A stretch of DNA of 25,525 nucleotides from JAAYJR01 sp964563975 (GCA_964563975.1 CAZLZJ010000029.1:1-25525); one strand, 5' to 3'. Positions 13,487 to 21,628 are shown, counted from the stretch's first letter. Numbers and translations are program-made. The notes: a model not told the origin generated them from the letters alone.

Positions 13487-14803
13487 TTAAAGAACCATAT
13501 TTAAAATAAGCACTCCCAGCAGGCCCATTATACTTAATATTGTCTCCATAACAGTCCAGGTACAGAAGGTTTCCTTAACAGAAAGAGTGAAATACTCTTT
13601 TACCATCCAAAATGCTCCATCATTAACATGTGAAAAAATAAGTGTGCCTGAACCTATTGCAAGCAACATTAATTCCCTGTTAACCAATCCACCGGAGACA
13701 ACAGGAAGTACTATCCCGGCAGTTGTCAATCCTGCAACAGTAGCTGAACCGACGCATATTCTCAAAAATGCTGATATTAGCCATCCTAAGATCAAAGGTG
13801 ACATATCTGACTTAATCAGCAAAGTTCCAACATAATCACTAATACCGGTTTCAACTAAAACTTCCTTAAATCCGCCGGCGCCTGCTATTATTAATAAAAT
13901 CATTGTTATGCTTGCAATAGATTGTGCAAGACTCTCCATAACATCCTTAACGCTCCTCCCTCTTGCAACTCCCAATGAAAAAACAGCAACAATCAAAGAT
14001 ATCAGCATAGCAATAACAGGATCACCTATTGCATTTAAAATATTCCTGACTTTTTCACCTTCAGAAAAAATAATAGTAGCCAGACTTGATGATCCTATTA
14101 AAATAACAGGCAGCAAAGTTGACAAAATACTGCTCCATGTTCCCGGCATGCGGTCCTCGGTCAAAACTTCAGGATTAACAAACTCTTTCAATGGTTGTGC
14201 ATTTATATTTTTAAATCTTCCGGCCAGTATGGGACCTGCAACGATAATAGCAGGAACAGAAATTAAAATTCCGTAAAGCAATGTCTTGCCAATATCGGCA
14301 TCAAACATTACTGCAAGTGCAGTAGGTGCGGGATGTGGAGGAAGAAGACCGTGAGTAATTGACAAAGATGCCAGCATTGGTATACCCACATATAATAAAG
14401 GTACCCCTGCTGATGCAGCTATTGTAAATAAAAGTGGAATTAAAACAACAAAACCTATGGAAAAAAACATAGGTATGCCTACTATAAAACCGGTAATGAC
14501 CACAGCCCATTGAATATATTTTAGCCCGAAAAACCTTATTAACTTTGTAGTTATTCTCTGTGCTGCCCCACTGTCAGCAACAAGTTTGCCCAGCATGGCT
14601 CCAAAACCAAGTATTAACACGAGAGATCCTAATGTGTCGCCTATTCCTTGTTCAATTGATGAAGCAATATCGACCAACTGCATGCCTCCGGCAACTCCAA
14701 CAACAAATGATGAAATTATAAAAGCAATGAATGCATTGACTTTAAGTAAAATAATTAAAAATAGGAGTACAGCTAATCCAAGGGCCACAATAAGTATGGG
14801 CAT
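13487..14803 (-). CDS. GntP-family permease (gluconate/D-serine type symporter)
   Basis: This 438-residue protein has about a dozen hydrophobic segments and no signal peptide. Family landmarks are LGFGAMLGKLVADSGAAQRI (about residue 66), GIPMFFSIGFVVLIPLLF, the strong signature HGLLPPHPAPTALA near residue 154, and a C-terminal GSATVAGLTTAGIV and SHVNDGAFWMVKEYF. GntP proteins bring in gluconate, other sugar acids or, in the DsdX branch, D-serine, with protons. The sequence alone does not separate these. The neighbouring RidA, D-amino-acid PLP enzyme and dipeptidase favour a D-amino-acid or related substrate. A palindrome with an internal -7 element lies upstream of its ATG. Its C-terminal end sits 22 bases from the assembly gap. 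Confidence 0.92.
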   Translation of the reverse strand: MPILIVALGLAVLLFLIILLKVNAFIAFIISSFVVGVAGGMQLVDIASSIEQGIGDTLGSLVLILGFGAMLGKLVADSGAAQRITTKLIRFFGLKYIQWAVVITGFIVGIPMFFSIGFVVLIPLLFTIAASAGVPLLYVGIPMLASLSITHGLLPPHPAPTALAVMFDADIGKTLLYGILISVPAIIVAGPILAGRFKNINAQPLKEFVNPEVLTEDRMPGTWSSILSTLLPVILIGSSSLATIIFSEGEKVRNILNAIGDPVIAMLISLIVAVFSLGVARGRSVKDVMESLAQSIASITMILLIIAGAGGFKEVLVETGISDYVGTLLIKSDMSPLILGWLISAFLRICVGSATVAGLTTAGIVLPVVSGGLVNRELMLLAIGSGTLIFSHVNDGAFWMVKEYFTLSVKETFCTWTVMETILSIMGLLGVLILNMVL

Positions 14804-14850
14804 ATCTGGTTCTTTTTGGTTTAAATGATTATCTTAATTAGTGCTATTGC

Positions 14851-14890
14851 TTTCACTTAACAAATCTACTATTATTTGATTTAAGTGAAA
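14851..14890 (-). promoter_or_regulatory. Long inverted repeat overlapping a -7 element upstream of the GntP permease
   Basis: The left arm TTTCACTTAA plus CAAAT (14851-14865) is matched by the right arm ATTTG, two unpaired bases and TTAAGTGAAA (14874-14890): 10 bp plus 5 bp with a 2-base bulge and an 8-base centre. On the minus strand TAGATTTG (14868-14861) is an exact TAnnTTTG element inside the repeat, 57 bases before the permease ATG. A palindrome over a -7 element is the expected layout of a repressor operator. No T run follows on either side, so a terminator is unlikely. Confidence 0.55.
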
Positions 14891-15025
14891 TGTGAAATTA
14901 AACTTTTCTAACAAGAATAAAATTTAACTTCTGTTCTTCAATAAAAATTTGTTTTAAATTTTAGAATTTTTCAACTTGAATTAATTAAGAAATTTAAGCA
15001 ATAAGGAACCATTTTACCTTTCAGA

Positions 15026-15346
15026 TTAGCGCCGATAGCAATTGGGGCCTGTTCCGTCCATACGCCTCAACCCATTACCGCTTCCGTCTCTCAATCCCAT
15101 TCCTCTGCCCAATCTTTTACCGTTAATACGTCCCAATCCCTTACCATTACCGGGACCTCTTCCTTGTCCGGGGCGGGTACCGTCATAAAAATCACATACA
15201 CCATCGTTATTTTTATCAGTATACCCGGGACGAATATTTTGAATAACCTGTTGATCTTTTTTTTGAGGTTCTTCTCCTCTGGCATTTATTGTTGGAAGAA
15301 AAGTTAATCCTGCAAAAACCAATAAAGAGATAATAACGTTTTTCAT
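15026..15346 (-). CDS. Small secreted Gly/Arg-rich protein with EF-hand-like motif
   Basis: This 106-residue protein has a signal peptide (residues 1-22, cut near INA). A short charged section follows, then YTDKNNDGVCDFYDG (about 48-62), whose D-x-N-x-D-G-x-x-D spacing matches a calcium-binding EF-hand or dockerin-type loop. The last 40 residues are low-complexity repeats of Gly, Arg and Lys (GQGRGPGNGKGLGR, GRGMGLRDGSGNGLRR), giving a strongly basic tail that ends NCYRR. Similar short DGVCD plus glycine-rich proteins occur in many Bacteroidota genomes without an assigned function. It stands alone between two upstream regions. Two cysteines remain in the mature protein. A calcium-binding envelope protein is possible but not proven. 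Confidence 0.7.
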   Translation of the reverse strand: MKNVIISLLVFAGLTFLPTINARGEEPQKKDQQVIQNIRPGYTDKNNDGVCDFYDGTRPGQGRGPGNGKGLGRINGKRLGRGMGLRDGSGNGLRRMDGTGPNCYRR

Positions 15347-15515
15347 CTGATTAAAATTTATAATTTGCTACTACCCTTATGACACAATAATTTAAAAAAC
15401 CTTGCACTCAATCTGAAAAATTAAAAAAGAGACAGAGACTGATTAACCGGGAAAGAATTAATTTACAAAACCATAACTTTATTATTATCAAACCTCTCTT
15501 TAATTAAATATTGCC

Positions 15516-15523
15516 TATTTTTG
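15516..15523 (+). promoter_or_regulatory. -7 promoter element of the ChbG-like gene
   Basis: TATTTTTG is an exact TAnnTTTG match, predicting a transcript start near 15530 and a leader of about 50 bases before ATG 15583. Because it overlaps the first codons of the longest open frame (TTG at 15511), it rules against that upstream start. Confidence 0.5.
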
Positions 15524-15582
15524 TCCGATATTTCTTCATAAATAATAAAATATGTAAACCGGTTATTATAAAAAACAACAAT

Positions 15583-16440
15583 ATGAAACAAAAAATAACT
15601 TATAAACTGATCGCTCTGGCAGTTTGCTTAATAAGTAATATTGCCTCTTCTCAGGAACCTATTAAACTTCTTATGCGTGCTGATGACATGGGAAAAACAT
15701 ACTGCAGAACCATGGGAATAATAAAAGCACATAAAGAAGGTATAATTACTTCTGCCAGTATTATGCCCACCTCTGCATATTTTGAAGAATCTGTAAAACT
15801 TTGTAAAGAAAATCCAAATCTGGCTGTTGGTATTCACTTATCAATTGCTGATATTACCCAGAGACCTGTTCTTTCACCCGAGTTAATACCAAGTATTGTG
15901 GCGCCAAACGGATTTTTTTATGAGAATACTGCCCAGCTTACTGCAGTTAAACCAAAAATTGAAGAAATTGAAAAAGAGTTACGCGCTCAAATTGGAAAAG
16001 CAAGAGCCACCGGTCTTAATTTTGTATATCTGGATTGGCACAGATCGGTTTCTCAGGAGGTGCAAGATCTCATTTTAAAAATATGCAAAGATGAAAAACT
16101 TATATATGGACAGGCAAAAGATGGTTTTGTATATGGATATAAATGGTCATCGCTTACTCAGGAAAGCTGGCCCAAGCAAGAGTTGCCCGACGGACAAACC
16201 GCTTATTATGCTGCTCCGGCACTTAATGAAGCCAGGAAGCAAACTTTTTTTAATTCATTAAATAATCTTACGCCCGGCAAATATTTAGTTGCAGTTCATC
16301 CCGGATCATGGGAACCGGAAAGGAGCAGCATGACTGAGCTACTTTGTTCCCCTAAAACAAAAGAGATAATTAAAGCAAAAAATATCCGGCTGGTTAGTTA
16401 TTATGACCTTTGGGTAGAAGAGTACGGTAAAGACAAATAG
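15583..16440 (+). CDS. Secreted ChbG/YdjC-family carbohydrate deacetylase
   Basis: From ATG 15583 the product has 285 residues. It has a signal peptide (residues 1-23, cut near ASS-Q), unlike cytosolic E. coli ChbG. LLMRADDMG (Asp34, Asp35), VGIHLSI (His85) and VYLDWHRS (Asp151, His153) supply the metal-binding set known from YdjC-type deacetylases. The late VAVHPGSWEPE is also typical. E. coli ChbG removes an acetyl group from chitobiose or chitotriose. Here the export signal suggests periplasmic or surface glycans. The open frame extends upstream to a TTG at 15511, but a promoter element sits there, and starting at 15583 gives a clean signal peptide. The next gene, a PfkB kinase, starts 36 bases downstream on the same strand, so co-transcription is likely. 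Confidence 0.85.
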   Translation: MKQKITYKLIALAVCLISNIASSQEPIKLLMRADDMGKTYCRTMGIIKAHKEGIITSASIMPTSAYFEESVKLCKENPNLAVGIHLSIADITQRPVLSPELIPSIVAPNGFFYENTAQLTAVKPKIEEIEKELRAQIGKARATGLNFVYLDWHRSVSQEVQDLILKICKDEKLIYGQAKDGFVYGYKWSSLTQESWPKQELPDGQTAYYAAPALNEARKQTFFNSLNNLTPGKYLVAVHPGSWEPERSSMTELLCSPKTKEIIKAKNIRLVSYYDLWVEEYGKDK

Positions 16441-16476
16441 ATGTCCTCTACCATTGTTAAAACAGTTAATTGAAAA

Positions 16477-17481
16477 ATGTATCCTATTGACAATGAAGCA
16501 TCAATGCCTTCAGTAATTGGCATTGGCAACGCATTGGTTGACATTGTAAATGTATTGGAAAATGACATACTATTAGATGATTTTGGATTGATACGAGGCA
16601 GTATGACCTTAGTAGATGCAGAATTGTCCAGAAAAATCTATGATGCCACCTATTTTAATAAAAGGGAGATCACAACCGGTGGATCTGCCGCAAATACCAT
16701 ACATGCTCTTGCAGAGCTTGGCATAAATTGCGGTTATGTTGGGAAAATAGGTAATGATATGTTGGGAAAAATATTTCGTGAAGAATTCGAACGAAAAAAT
16801 ATCAAACTGCATCTTTTGTCAAGTAAAAAAGATACAGGCAGAGTAATTGATCTTGTCAGTCCTGATTCAGAACGAACTATGGCCACTTACCTTGGTGCGG
16901 CAGCTGATCTGAAACCGGAAGAGTTAAACAGGGCAATTTTTCGTGACTACTCATTTCTATATATTGAAGGCTTTCTGGTACAAAATCAAAAACTCATAGA
17001 AACTGCTATAGACCTTGCAAGGCAGGAAAGGCTGAATATTGCAATGGACCTCTCCAGCTTTAACATTGTTGAATCGAACCTCTCTTTTTTAAGAAGGCTG
17101 ATTAATGAAAAAGTAGATATCTTATTTGCAAATGAAGATGAAGCATTTGCATTTACAGGTAAAGAGCCTGATGAAGCAATTACTGAAATTGCCTCTATGT
17201 GTGAAACAGCAATTATTAAAAAAGGGAAAGAAGGATCCCTTATTATGCAGGCAGGAAAACTTTACAAAGTAGAGTCAGAGGTAGCACACCCGATTGATAC
17301 AACCGGCGCAGGTGATAACTATGCGGCAGGATTTATTTACGGGCTGGTAAAGGGATTCAGTCTTGAGAAAAGTGGAAAAATAGCATCACTGATTGCCAGT
17401 AAAGCAGTTGAAGTAATGGGAGCCAAAATTTCTGATTCAATGTGGCCCGAAATAATAGATAAAATTATAGCAATGGATTAA
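16477..17481 (+). CDS. PfkB-family sugar/nucleoside kinase (adenosine-kinase-like)
   Basis: This 334-residue protein is a full-length ribokinase-fold enzyme. Landmarks are VIGIGNALVDIV (about 13-24), GGSAANTIHALAELG with the substrate Gly-Gly at 68-69, YLGAAADL (138-145), FANEDEA (217-223) and DTTGAGDNYAAG with the catalytic Asp280 in the anion hole motif. The opening GIGNALVDI and overall length are closest to the adenosine-kinase branch. Sugar substrates cannot be excluded. ATG 16477 is used; Met10 at 16504 (MPSVIGIGNALVD) also fits the usual family start. The stop converges with a deoxynucleoside kinase gene, so that the four bases TTAA at 17478-17481 hold both stop codons. Nucleoside salvage is a plausible shared theme. 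Confidence 0.88.
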   Translation: MYPIDNEASMPSVIGIGNALVDIVNVLENDILLDDFGLIRGSMTLVDAELSRKIYDATYFNKREITTGGSAANTIHALAELGINCGYVGKIGNDMLGKIFREEFERKNIKLHLLSSKKDTGRVIDLVSPDSERTMATYLGAAADLKPEELNRAIFRDYSFLYIEGFLVQNQKLIETAIDLARQERLNIAMDLSSFNIVESNLSFLRRLINEKVDILFANEDEAFAFTGKEPDEAITEIASMCETAIIKKGKEGSLIMQAGKLYKVESEVAHPIDTTGAGDNYAAGFIYGLVKGFSLEKSGKIASLIASKAVEVMGAKISDSMWPEIIDKIIAMD

Positions 17482-18092
17482 AAAAGTCCATGAATCTGGG
17501 CATCAATCTTATCTATTACAACACTTAAGTCCTCCGGATTTTTTCTATAATCAAGATTATCAATATCTATTATTAACAGTTTACCTTTATCATAATTTGC
17601 AACCCACTTTTCATAGCGTTCATTAAGCTGATTAAGGTAGTCAAGTCTTATTGAAGTTTCAAACTCCCTGCCTCTCTTTTGTATCTGGCTAACCAATGTT
17701 GATATTGAGGCTCTTAGATAAATAATAAGATCAGGAGGTTTTACAAGACTTACAACAAGATTAAATAACGCTTTATAATTGCTGAAATCGCGGGTACTCA
17801 TTAATCCCATACTGTGCAGGTTGGGGGCAAAAATTTCGGCATCCTCGTATAATGTCCGATCCTGGATCACTGTTTTTGCAAGTTTACGAATATCAATAAT
17901 TTGCTGCAACCTTGATTGTAAAAAATAGATCTGAAGGTTAAATGACCACCTTTGCATATCATTATAAAAATCATTAAGGTAAGGGTTAACTTCCACATTT
18001 TCATAATGAGGTACCCATTTGTAATATTTTGCCAAAGATTCCGTAAGGGTAGTTTTTCCTGAACCAATATTCCCGGCAACAGCTATGTGCAT
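17478..18092 (-). CDS. Deoxynucleoside kinase (dGK/dAK type)
   Basis: This 204-residue cytosolic enzyme has a P-loop GNIGSGKTTL (residues 7-16). VPHYENVEVNPYL (27-39) carries Glu31 for the base site, and QRWSFNLQIYFLQSR (47-61) follows. The catalytic/sugar motif DRTLYEDAEIFA starts at 78, where the family has DRS or ERS. LIIYLRAS and the lid-like QKRGREFE near 140 complete the fold. Such kinases phosphorylate deoxyguanosine, deoxyadenosine or related nucleosides for dNTP salvage. Its start lies 36 bases after the GH3-family gene stop, so the two form a likely transcription unit. At its end it shares TTAA with the opposing PfkB gene. Exact nucleoside preference cannot be read from sequence. 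Confidence 0.9.
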   Translation of the reverse strand: MHIAVAGNIGSGKTTLTESLAKYYKWVPHYENVEVNPYLNDFYNDMQRWSFNLQIYFLQSRLQQIIDIRKLAKTVIQDRTLYEDAEIFAPNLHSMGLMSTRDFSNYKALFNLVVSLVKPPDLIIYLRASISTLVSQIQKRGREFETSIRLDYLNQLNERYEKWVANYDKGKLLIIDIDNLDYRKNPEDLSVVIDKIDAQIHGLF

Positions 18093-18128
18093 GACGCTTC
18101 TCTTAAATTAAAAACTAAAAAACAGTAA

Positions 18129-19643
18129 TTATTCACTTAACAAATCAATAAGTTCATCCAGATATTTCCGGTCATTTGACAGCCTTGGTATTTTATTTTG
18201 TCCGCCAACTTTCCCTCTTTTTTTCATCCACCGGTAAAATGTCCCCTGCGGAACAGAGATAAGATGGGGCTTTTCAAGAGTGATATCTTTATGCCGCTTT
18301 GCTTCATAATCGGAGTTTAGCGACTTTAATGATTGATCCAGACACATAATAAAATTTTGTTCATCCTCAGGTTCTTTATAAAACTCAATTATCCACTGAT
18401 GTGCGCCCGTCCGGTTTTCTTCCATAAAAACCGGCCCGGCGGTATACTCATTTACAATTGCGCCGGTTTGATCGCATGCCCAATTTATGGCATTCTCAGC
18501 ATTATCTATAATAACCTCCTCACCAAATGCATTAATAAAATGTTTGGTGCGCCCGGTAATAATAAACTTATAAGGATTTTTACTTTTAAACTGTATGGTA
18601 TCTCCAATAATATACCGCCATAATCCACTATTGGTAGAGATCACCATAACATAATTTTCATTCAGTTCAACCTGAGAAAGTGTGATGACTTCAGGATTTT
18701 TCTTATCAAAATCCTTCATTGAAATAAATTCATAAAACACTCCGTAATCAAGCATTAATAACATATTTCTACTTTGAGGATCATCCTGAATACCAAAAAA
18801 TCCTTCAGATGCATTGTAAGTTTCCATATAATGCATATTGTCGGAAGGAATCAATTTTTTATACTGATTACGATAAGGTTCAAAATTTATTCCTCCATGG
18901 GCAAATATTTCAAGATTTGGCCATATTTCTAAGATATTCTTTTTACCGGTCTGCTCAAGAATTCTTTTCAGCAACACCAGGTACCATGAAGGAACTCCGG
19001 CAAAAGAAGTAACATTCCGGTTAAGTGATGTATCAATAATCCTTTGAATTTTTTCCTCAAACTCTTCTATTAAGGCAATATCGTTAGATGGAATTCTGAT
19101 AAAATCGGTCCAAAAAGGTACATTCTCTAACAATACAGCTGAAAGATCACCATAATAAGAGTTATTGTTTATATTATTGATTCGGTGACTTCCTCCCAAT
19201 ATAAGTGTTTTACCTTTTAAAACCTTTGTTTCAGGATAGTTTTTTATATAGATCGCCAAAACATCTTTTGGACCTCTCAAATGGCAAAGCTCCATAGAGT
19301 CTTTAGTCACAGGAATAAACTTGCTTTTTCCGCTTGTTATTCCTGAAGATTTAGCAAACCACCTAACCTGTCCGGGCCATAAAAGATCAGGTTCTCCATC
19401 ACGAAGTCTGTCGATATAAGGTTTGATATCTTCATATGAAGATACGGGCATGGCTTTTTGAAAATCGTCCACTGATTTTATTCCGGCAAAATCATAATTT
19501 TTTCCCCATTGAGTATACATTGCTTTATTCAATAAATTGAACAATATCTCTTTTTGTATCTCTTCAGGATATTCACTATATAACTGGATTTTATTTATTC
19601 GCTTATAATTAATCCGGTTAATGACAGAGTTTACCAGTGGCAT
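18129..19643 (-). CDS. GH3-family acyl-adenylate/amide-synthetase-like protein
   Basis: From ATG 19643 the protein is 504 residues and begins MPLVNSVINRINYKRINKI, which resembles the usual Bacteroidota start of this family. The longer open frame begins at a TTG (19670) that is itself part of a -7 promoter element, so that start is rejected. Motifs of the adenylate-forming superfamily are present: WFAKSSGITSGKSKFIPVT (phosphate loop), YNASEGFFGIQ (acyl-adenylate core), LWRYIIGDTIQF and IITGRTKHFINAFGEEV (hinge and C-terminal domain). In plants GH3 enzymes couple acids such as indole-3-acetate or jasmonate to amino acids. The bacterial role is not established. It is intact and full-length, and is followed by the deoxynucleoside kinase. 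Confidence 0.9.
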   Translation of the reverse strand: MPLVNSVINRINYKRINKIQLYSEYPEEIQKEILFNLLNKAMYTQWGKNYDFAGIKSVDDFQKAMPVSSYEDIKPYIDRLRDGEPDLLWPGQVRWFAKSSGITSGKSKFIPVTKDSMELCHLRGPKDVLAIYIKNYPETKVLKGKTLILGGSHRINNINNNSYYGDLSAVLLENVPFWTDFIRIPSNDIALIEEFEEKIQRIIDTSLNRNVTSFAGVPSWYLVLLKRILEQTGKKNILEIWPNLEIFAHGGINFEPYRNQYKKLIPSDNMHYMETYNASEGFFGIQDDPQSRNMLLMLDYGVFYEFISMKDFDKKNPEVITLSQVELNENYVMVISTNSGLWRYIIGDTIQFKSKNPYKFIITGRTKHFINAFGEEVIIDNAENAINWACDQTGAIVNEYTAGPVFMEENRTGAHQWIIEFYKEPEDEQNFIMCLDQSLKSLNSDYEAKRHKDITLEKPHLISVPQGTFYRWMKKRGKVGGQNKIPRLSNDRKYLDELIDLLSE

Positions 19644-19667
19644 TTTAAAAAGTTCATAATTTATTGC

Positions 19668-19675
19668 CAAAGGTA
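19668..19675 (-). promoter_or_regulatory. -7 promoter element of the GH3-family gene
   Basis: TACCTTTG on the minus strand is an exact TAnnTTTG match. Its TTG is the apparent start codon of the longest frame, so transcription would begin downstream of it (near 19662) and the ATG at 19643 must be used. Confidence 0.5.
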
Positions 19676-19686
19676 TAAATTATTTA

Positions 19687-19721
19687 TTTTGATTAACAGA
19701 TAAATTTTATTCATACTTTTA
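19687..19721 (+). promoter_or_regulatory. Candidate promoter of the cvpA-like gene
   Basis: TTTTG (19687-19691) and TACTTTTA (19714-19721) are spaced 22 bases apart. The second is one base off TAnnTTTG. Transcription would begin about 12 bases before the ATG at 19741. It is divergent from the GH3 promoter, and the two are packed into under 60 bases. Confidence 0.4.
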
Positions 19722-19740
19722 CATAAAAGAATTGATCATC

Positions 19741-20295
19741 ATGAACTATATTGATATTGTTATCGGACTTTTACTTCTCTTTGCTGCTATCGGTGGTTAC
19801 AGGAAAGGATTGATTTCTGAAATTATGTCACTTACAGCTCTGATATTAGGGTTATGGGGTTCTATTAGTTTCTCTTATATTCTGACAGATTTTATTCAAA
19901 AAAACTTTGACGTTGATTTTATATATTTAAATATAGTTTCATTTATCATTACATTTATTTTAATTGTTCTCTTTATTCGTCTGGCAGGTAGTATAATTAA
20001 CAAAGCAATGAAAATAATTATCCCCATATTTCTTAATAAACTTGCAGGATTAGCTTTTGGCATATTACGAACAGCATTGATATTAAGTATTATTTTAATT
20101 GCACTTGATAAAATCGATAACCATATTCGCATTCTTTCTCCCCAAAAGAAGTCTGAATCAAAGCTATATTCACCTGTCAGAAAACTGGCCCCGTCGTTAT
20201 TTTTATTTATTGAATCCTGGGATAAAGAGAATAAAGAGAGTCAAAAAAATGATGAGGGTATAGTTGCCGGAATTAAAGAATCGATTATTTTGTAA
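19741..20295 (+). CDS. CvpA-family inner-membrane protein
   Basis: From ATG 19741 the protein has 184 residues: MNYIDIVIGLLLLFAAIGGYRKGLISEIMSLTALILGLWGS is split over two hydrophobic segments, followed by two more at about 58-80 and 100-120. The opening D-x-x-I-x-x-x-L-x-x-x-x-x-x-GYRKGL-x-x-E is the CvpA signature. The C-terminal tail is polar and cytoplasmic. E. coli CvpA is needed for colicin V production, and homologues are linked to envelope stress and purine metabolism; the molecular role is not settled. A TTG three codons upstream could extend it, but ATG 19741 fits the family. The promoter of tyrS starts just after its stop codon. Confidence 0.86.
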   Translation: MNYIDIVIGLLLLFAAIGGYRKGLISEIMSLTALILGLWGSISFSYILTDFIQKNFDVDFIYLNIVSFIITFILIVLFIRLAGSIINKAMKIIIPIFLNKLAGLAFGILRTALILSIILIALDKIDNHIRILSPQKKSESKLYSPVRKLAPSLFLFIESWDKENKESQKNDEGIVAGIKESIIL

Positions 20296-20303
20296 CCATT
20301 TTA

Positions 20304-20311
20304 TATCTTTG
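20304..20311 (+). promoter_or_regulatory. -7 promoter element of tyrS
   Basis: TATCTTTG is an exact TAnnTTTG match, 24 bases before the tyrS ATG at 20336. Predicted transcription start is near 20318, giving a short leader. The longer open frame from 20264 would begin inside cvpA and upstream of this promoter, so it is rejected. Confidence 0.5.
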
Positions 20312-20335
20312 CCCAAATTTACAAAATTAGTATTG

Positions 20336-21628
20336 ATGAACTTTATTGATGAATTGAAATGGCGTGGAATGCTTCAGGATATGATGCCCGGCACAGAAGA
20401 ACAATTAAAAAAAGAGATGACAACCGGTTATCTGGGAATTGATCCTACTGCAGATTCACTCCATATCGGGCATCTGGTTGGTGTAATGATGTTAAAACAT
20501 CTTCAAATTGCAGGCCACAGACCAATTGCATTAATTGGAGGAGCCACCGGAATGATCGGCGATCCGTCAGGAAAATCACAGGAACGTAATTTGTTAGACG
20601 AACCTACTTTACGTTATAACCAAAATTGTATAAAAAAGCAACTTGAAAAATTCCTGGACTTCCAAAGTAATATTCCTAATGCCGCTTTAATGGTAAATAA
20701 CTACGACTGGATGAAAAAATTTTCATTCTTGAATTTTATCCGGGATATTGGTAAACATATCACCGTAAATTATATGATGGCAAAAGAGAGTGTTAAAAAA
20801 CGCTTAGGCGAAGAGTCTTCTGCAGGTATGTCTTTCACTGAATTTACCTATCAACTGGTACAAGGTTATGACTTTTTATATCTGTTCAAAAATTTTGACT
20901 GTAAAATACAGATGGGTGGATCAGACCAATGGGGAAATATAACAACAGGCACTGAACTTATCAGGCGTATTGAAGGGGGAGAAGCATACGCAATGACTTG
21001 CCCTCTTATTACCAAATCAGACGGCGCAAAATTTGGTAAAACAGAAGAGGGTAATATCTGGCTCGATCCGCAAAAAACCTCACCTTATAAATTTTATCAG
21101 TTTTGGTTAAACACTTCTGATGACGATGCTGAAAAATATATAAAAATATTTACCCTTTTTACTAAAGAGGAAATAGATAAATTCACCCTGGAACATAAAA
21201 AAGCACCCCACTTAAGACTTCTGCAAAAAAAACTTGCAAAGTCGATCACAACAATGGTACATACCCCGGAAGATTGCATGACGGCAATAGAAGCTTCTCA
21301 AATACTATTTGGACAGGGAACCTCAAAGCAATTAAAAAAATTGGACGAAAATACTTTTATGACAATATTTGAGGGCGTGCCTCAGTATAACGTTTCAAAA
21401 ACATCTTTTACGGAAGGTATTGAGATTATGAAACTTCTTACTGAGACAAGTTCTATTTTCCCTTCAAAAGGTGAACTGCGGCGTACAATTCAGGGAAACG
21501 GATTAAGCATTAACAAAGAAAAAGTTGCCGACCCGGAATTGATAATTTATGAAAATTATTTAATAGGAGATAAATATCTGTTGGTACAAAAAGGGAAAAA
21601 GAATTATTTTCTTATTATTGCCGGATAG
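20336..21628 (+). CDS. tyrS: Tyrosyl-tRNA synthetase
   Basis: From ATG 20336 the product has 430 residues, the normal bacterial TyrRS length. It starts MNFIDELKWRGMLQDMMPGT. The class I HIGH motif is intact at residues 43-46 (SLHIGHLVG) and the KMSKS-equivalent is KFGKT near 232. GGATGMIGDPSGKS, the tyrosine pocket stretch YQLVQGYDFLYLF and GGSDQWGNI are diagnostic of TyrRS. The C-terminal S4-like RNA-binding domain (GELRRTIQGNGLSINKEKV) is complete. It charges tRNA-Tyr with tyrosine in the cytoplasm. It has its own promoter element just after cvpA. No T-box or other leader structure fits in the short 5' region. Confidence 0.97.
   Translation: MNFIDELKWRGMLQDMMPGTEEQLKKEMTTGYLGIDPTADSLHIGHLVGVMMLKHLQIAGHRPIALIGGATGMIGDPSGKSQERNLLDEPTLRYNQNCIKKQLEKFLDFQSNIPNAALMVNNYDWMKKFSFLNFIRDIGKHITVNYMMAKESVKKRLGEESSAGMSFTEFTYQLVQGYDFLYLFKNFDCKIQMGGSDQWGNITTGTELIRRIEGGEAYAMTCPLITKSDGAKFGKTEEGNIWLDPQKTSPYKFYQFWLNTSDDDAEKYIKIFTLFTKEEIDKFTLEHKKAPHLRLLQKKLAKSITTMVHTPEDCMTAIEASQILFGQGTSKQLKKLDENTFMTIFEGVPQYNVSKTSFTEGIEIMKLLTETSSIFPSKGELRRTIQGNGLSINKEKVADPELIIYENYLIGDKYLLVQKGKKNYFLIIAG

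Noticed and set aside
14301..14510. Cys/Ser-rich 69-codon frame within the permease
   Set aside because: Shadow frame of the GntP coding sequence.
15511..15582. Upstream extension of the ChbG-like gene from TTG 15511
   Set aside because: A -7 promoter element overlaps it and the extension spoils the signal peptide; ATG 15583 is preferred.
19644..19670. TTG start giving nine extra residues on the GH3-family protein
   Set aside because: The TTG is part of a TACCTTTG promoter element, so it would lie upstream of the transcript start.
20264..20335. Upstream extension of tyrS inside cvpA
   Set aside because: It precedes the tyrS promoter element and adds residues not found in TyrRS; ATG 20336 gives the family N-terminus.
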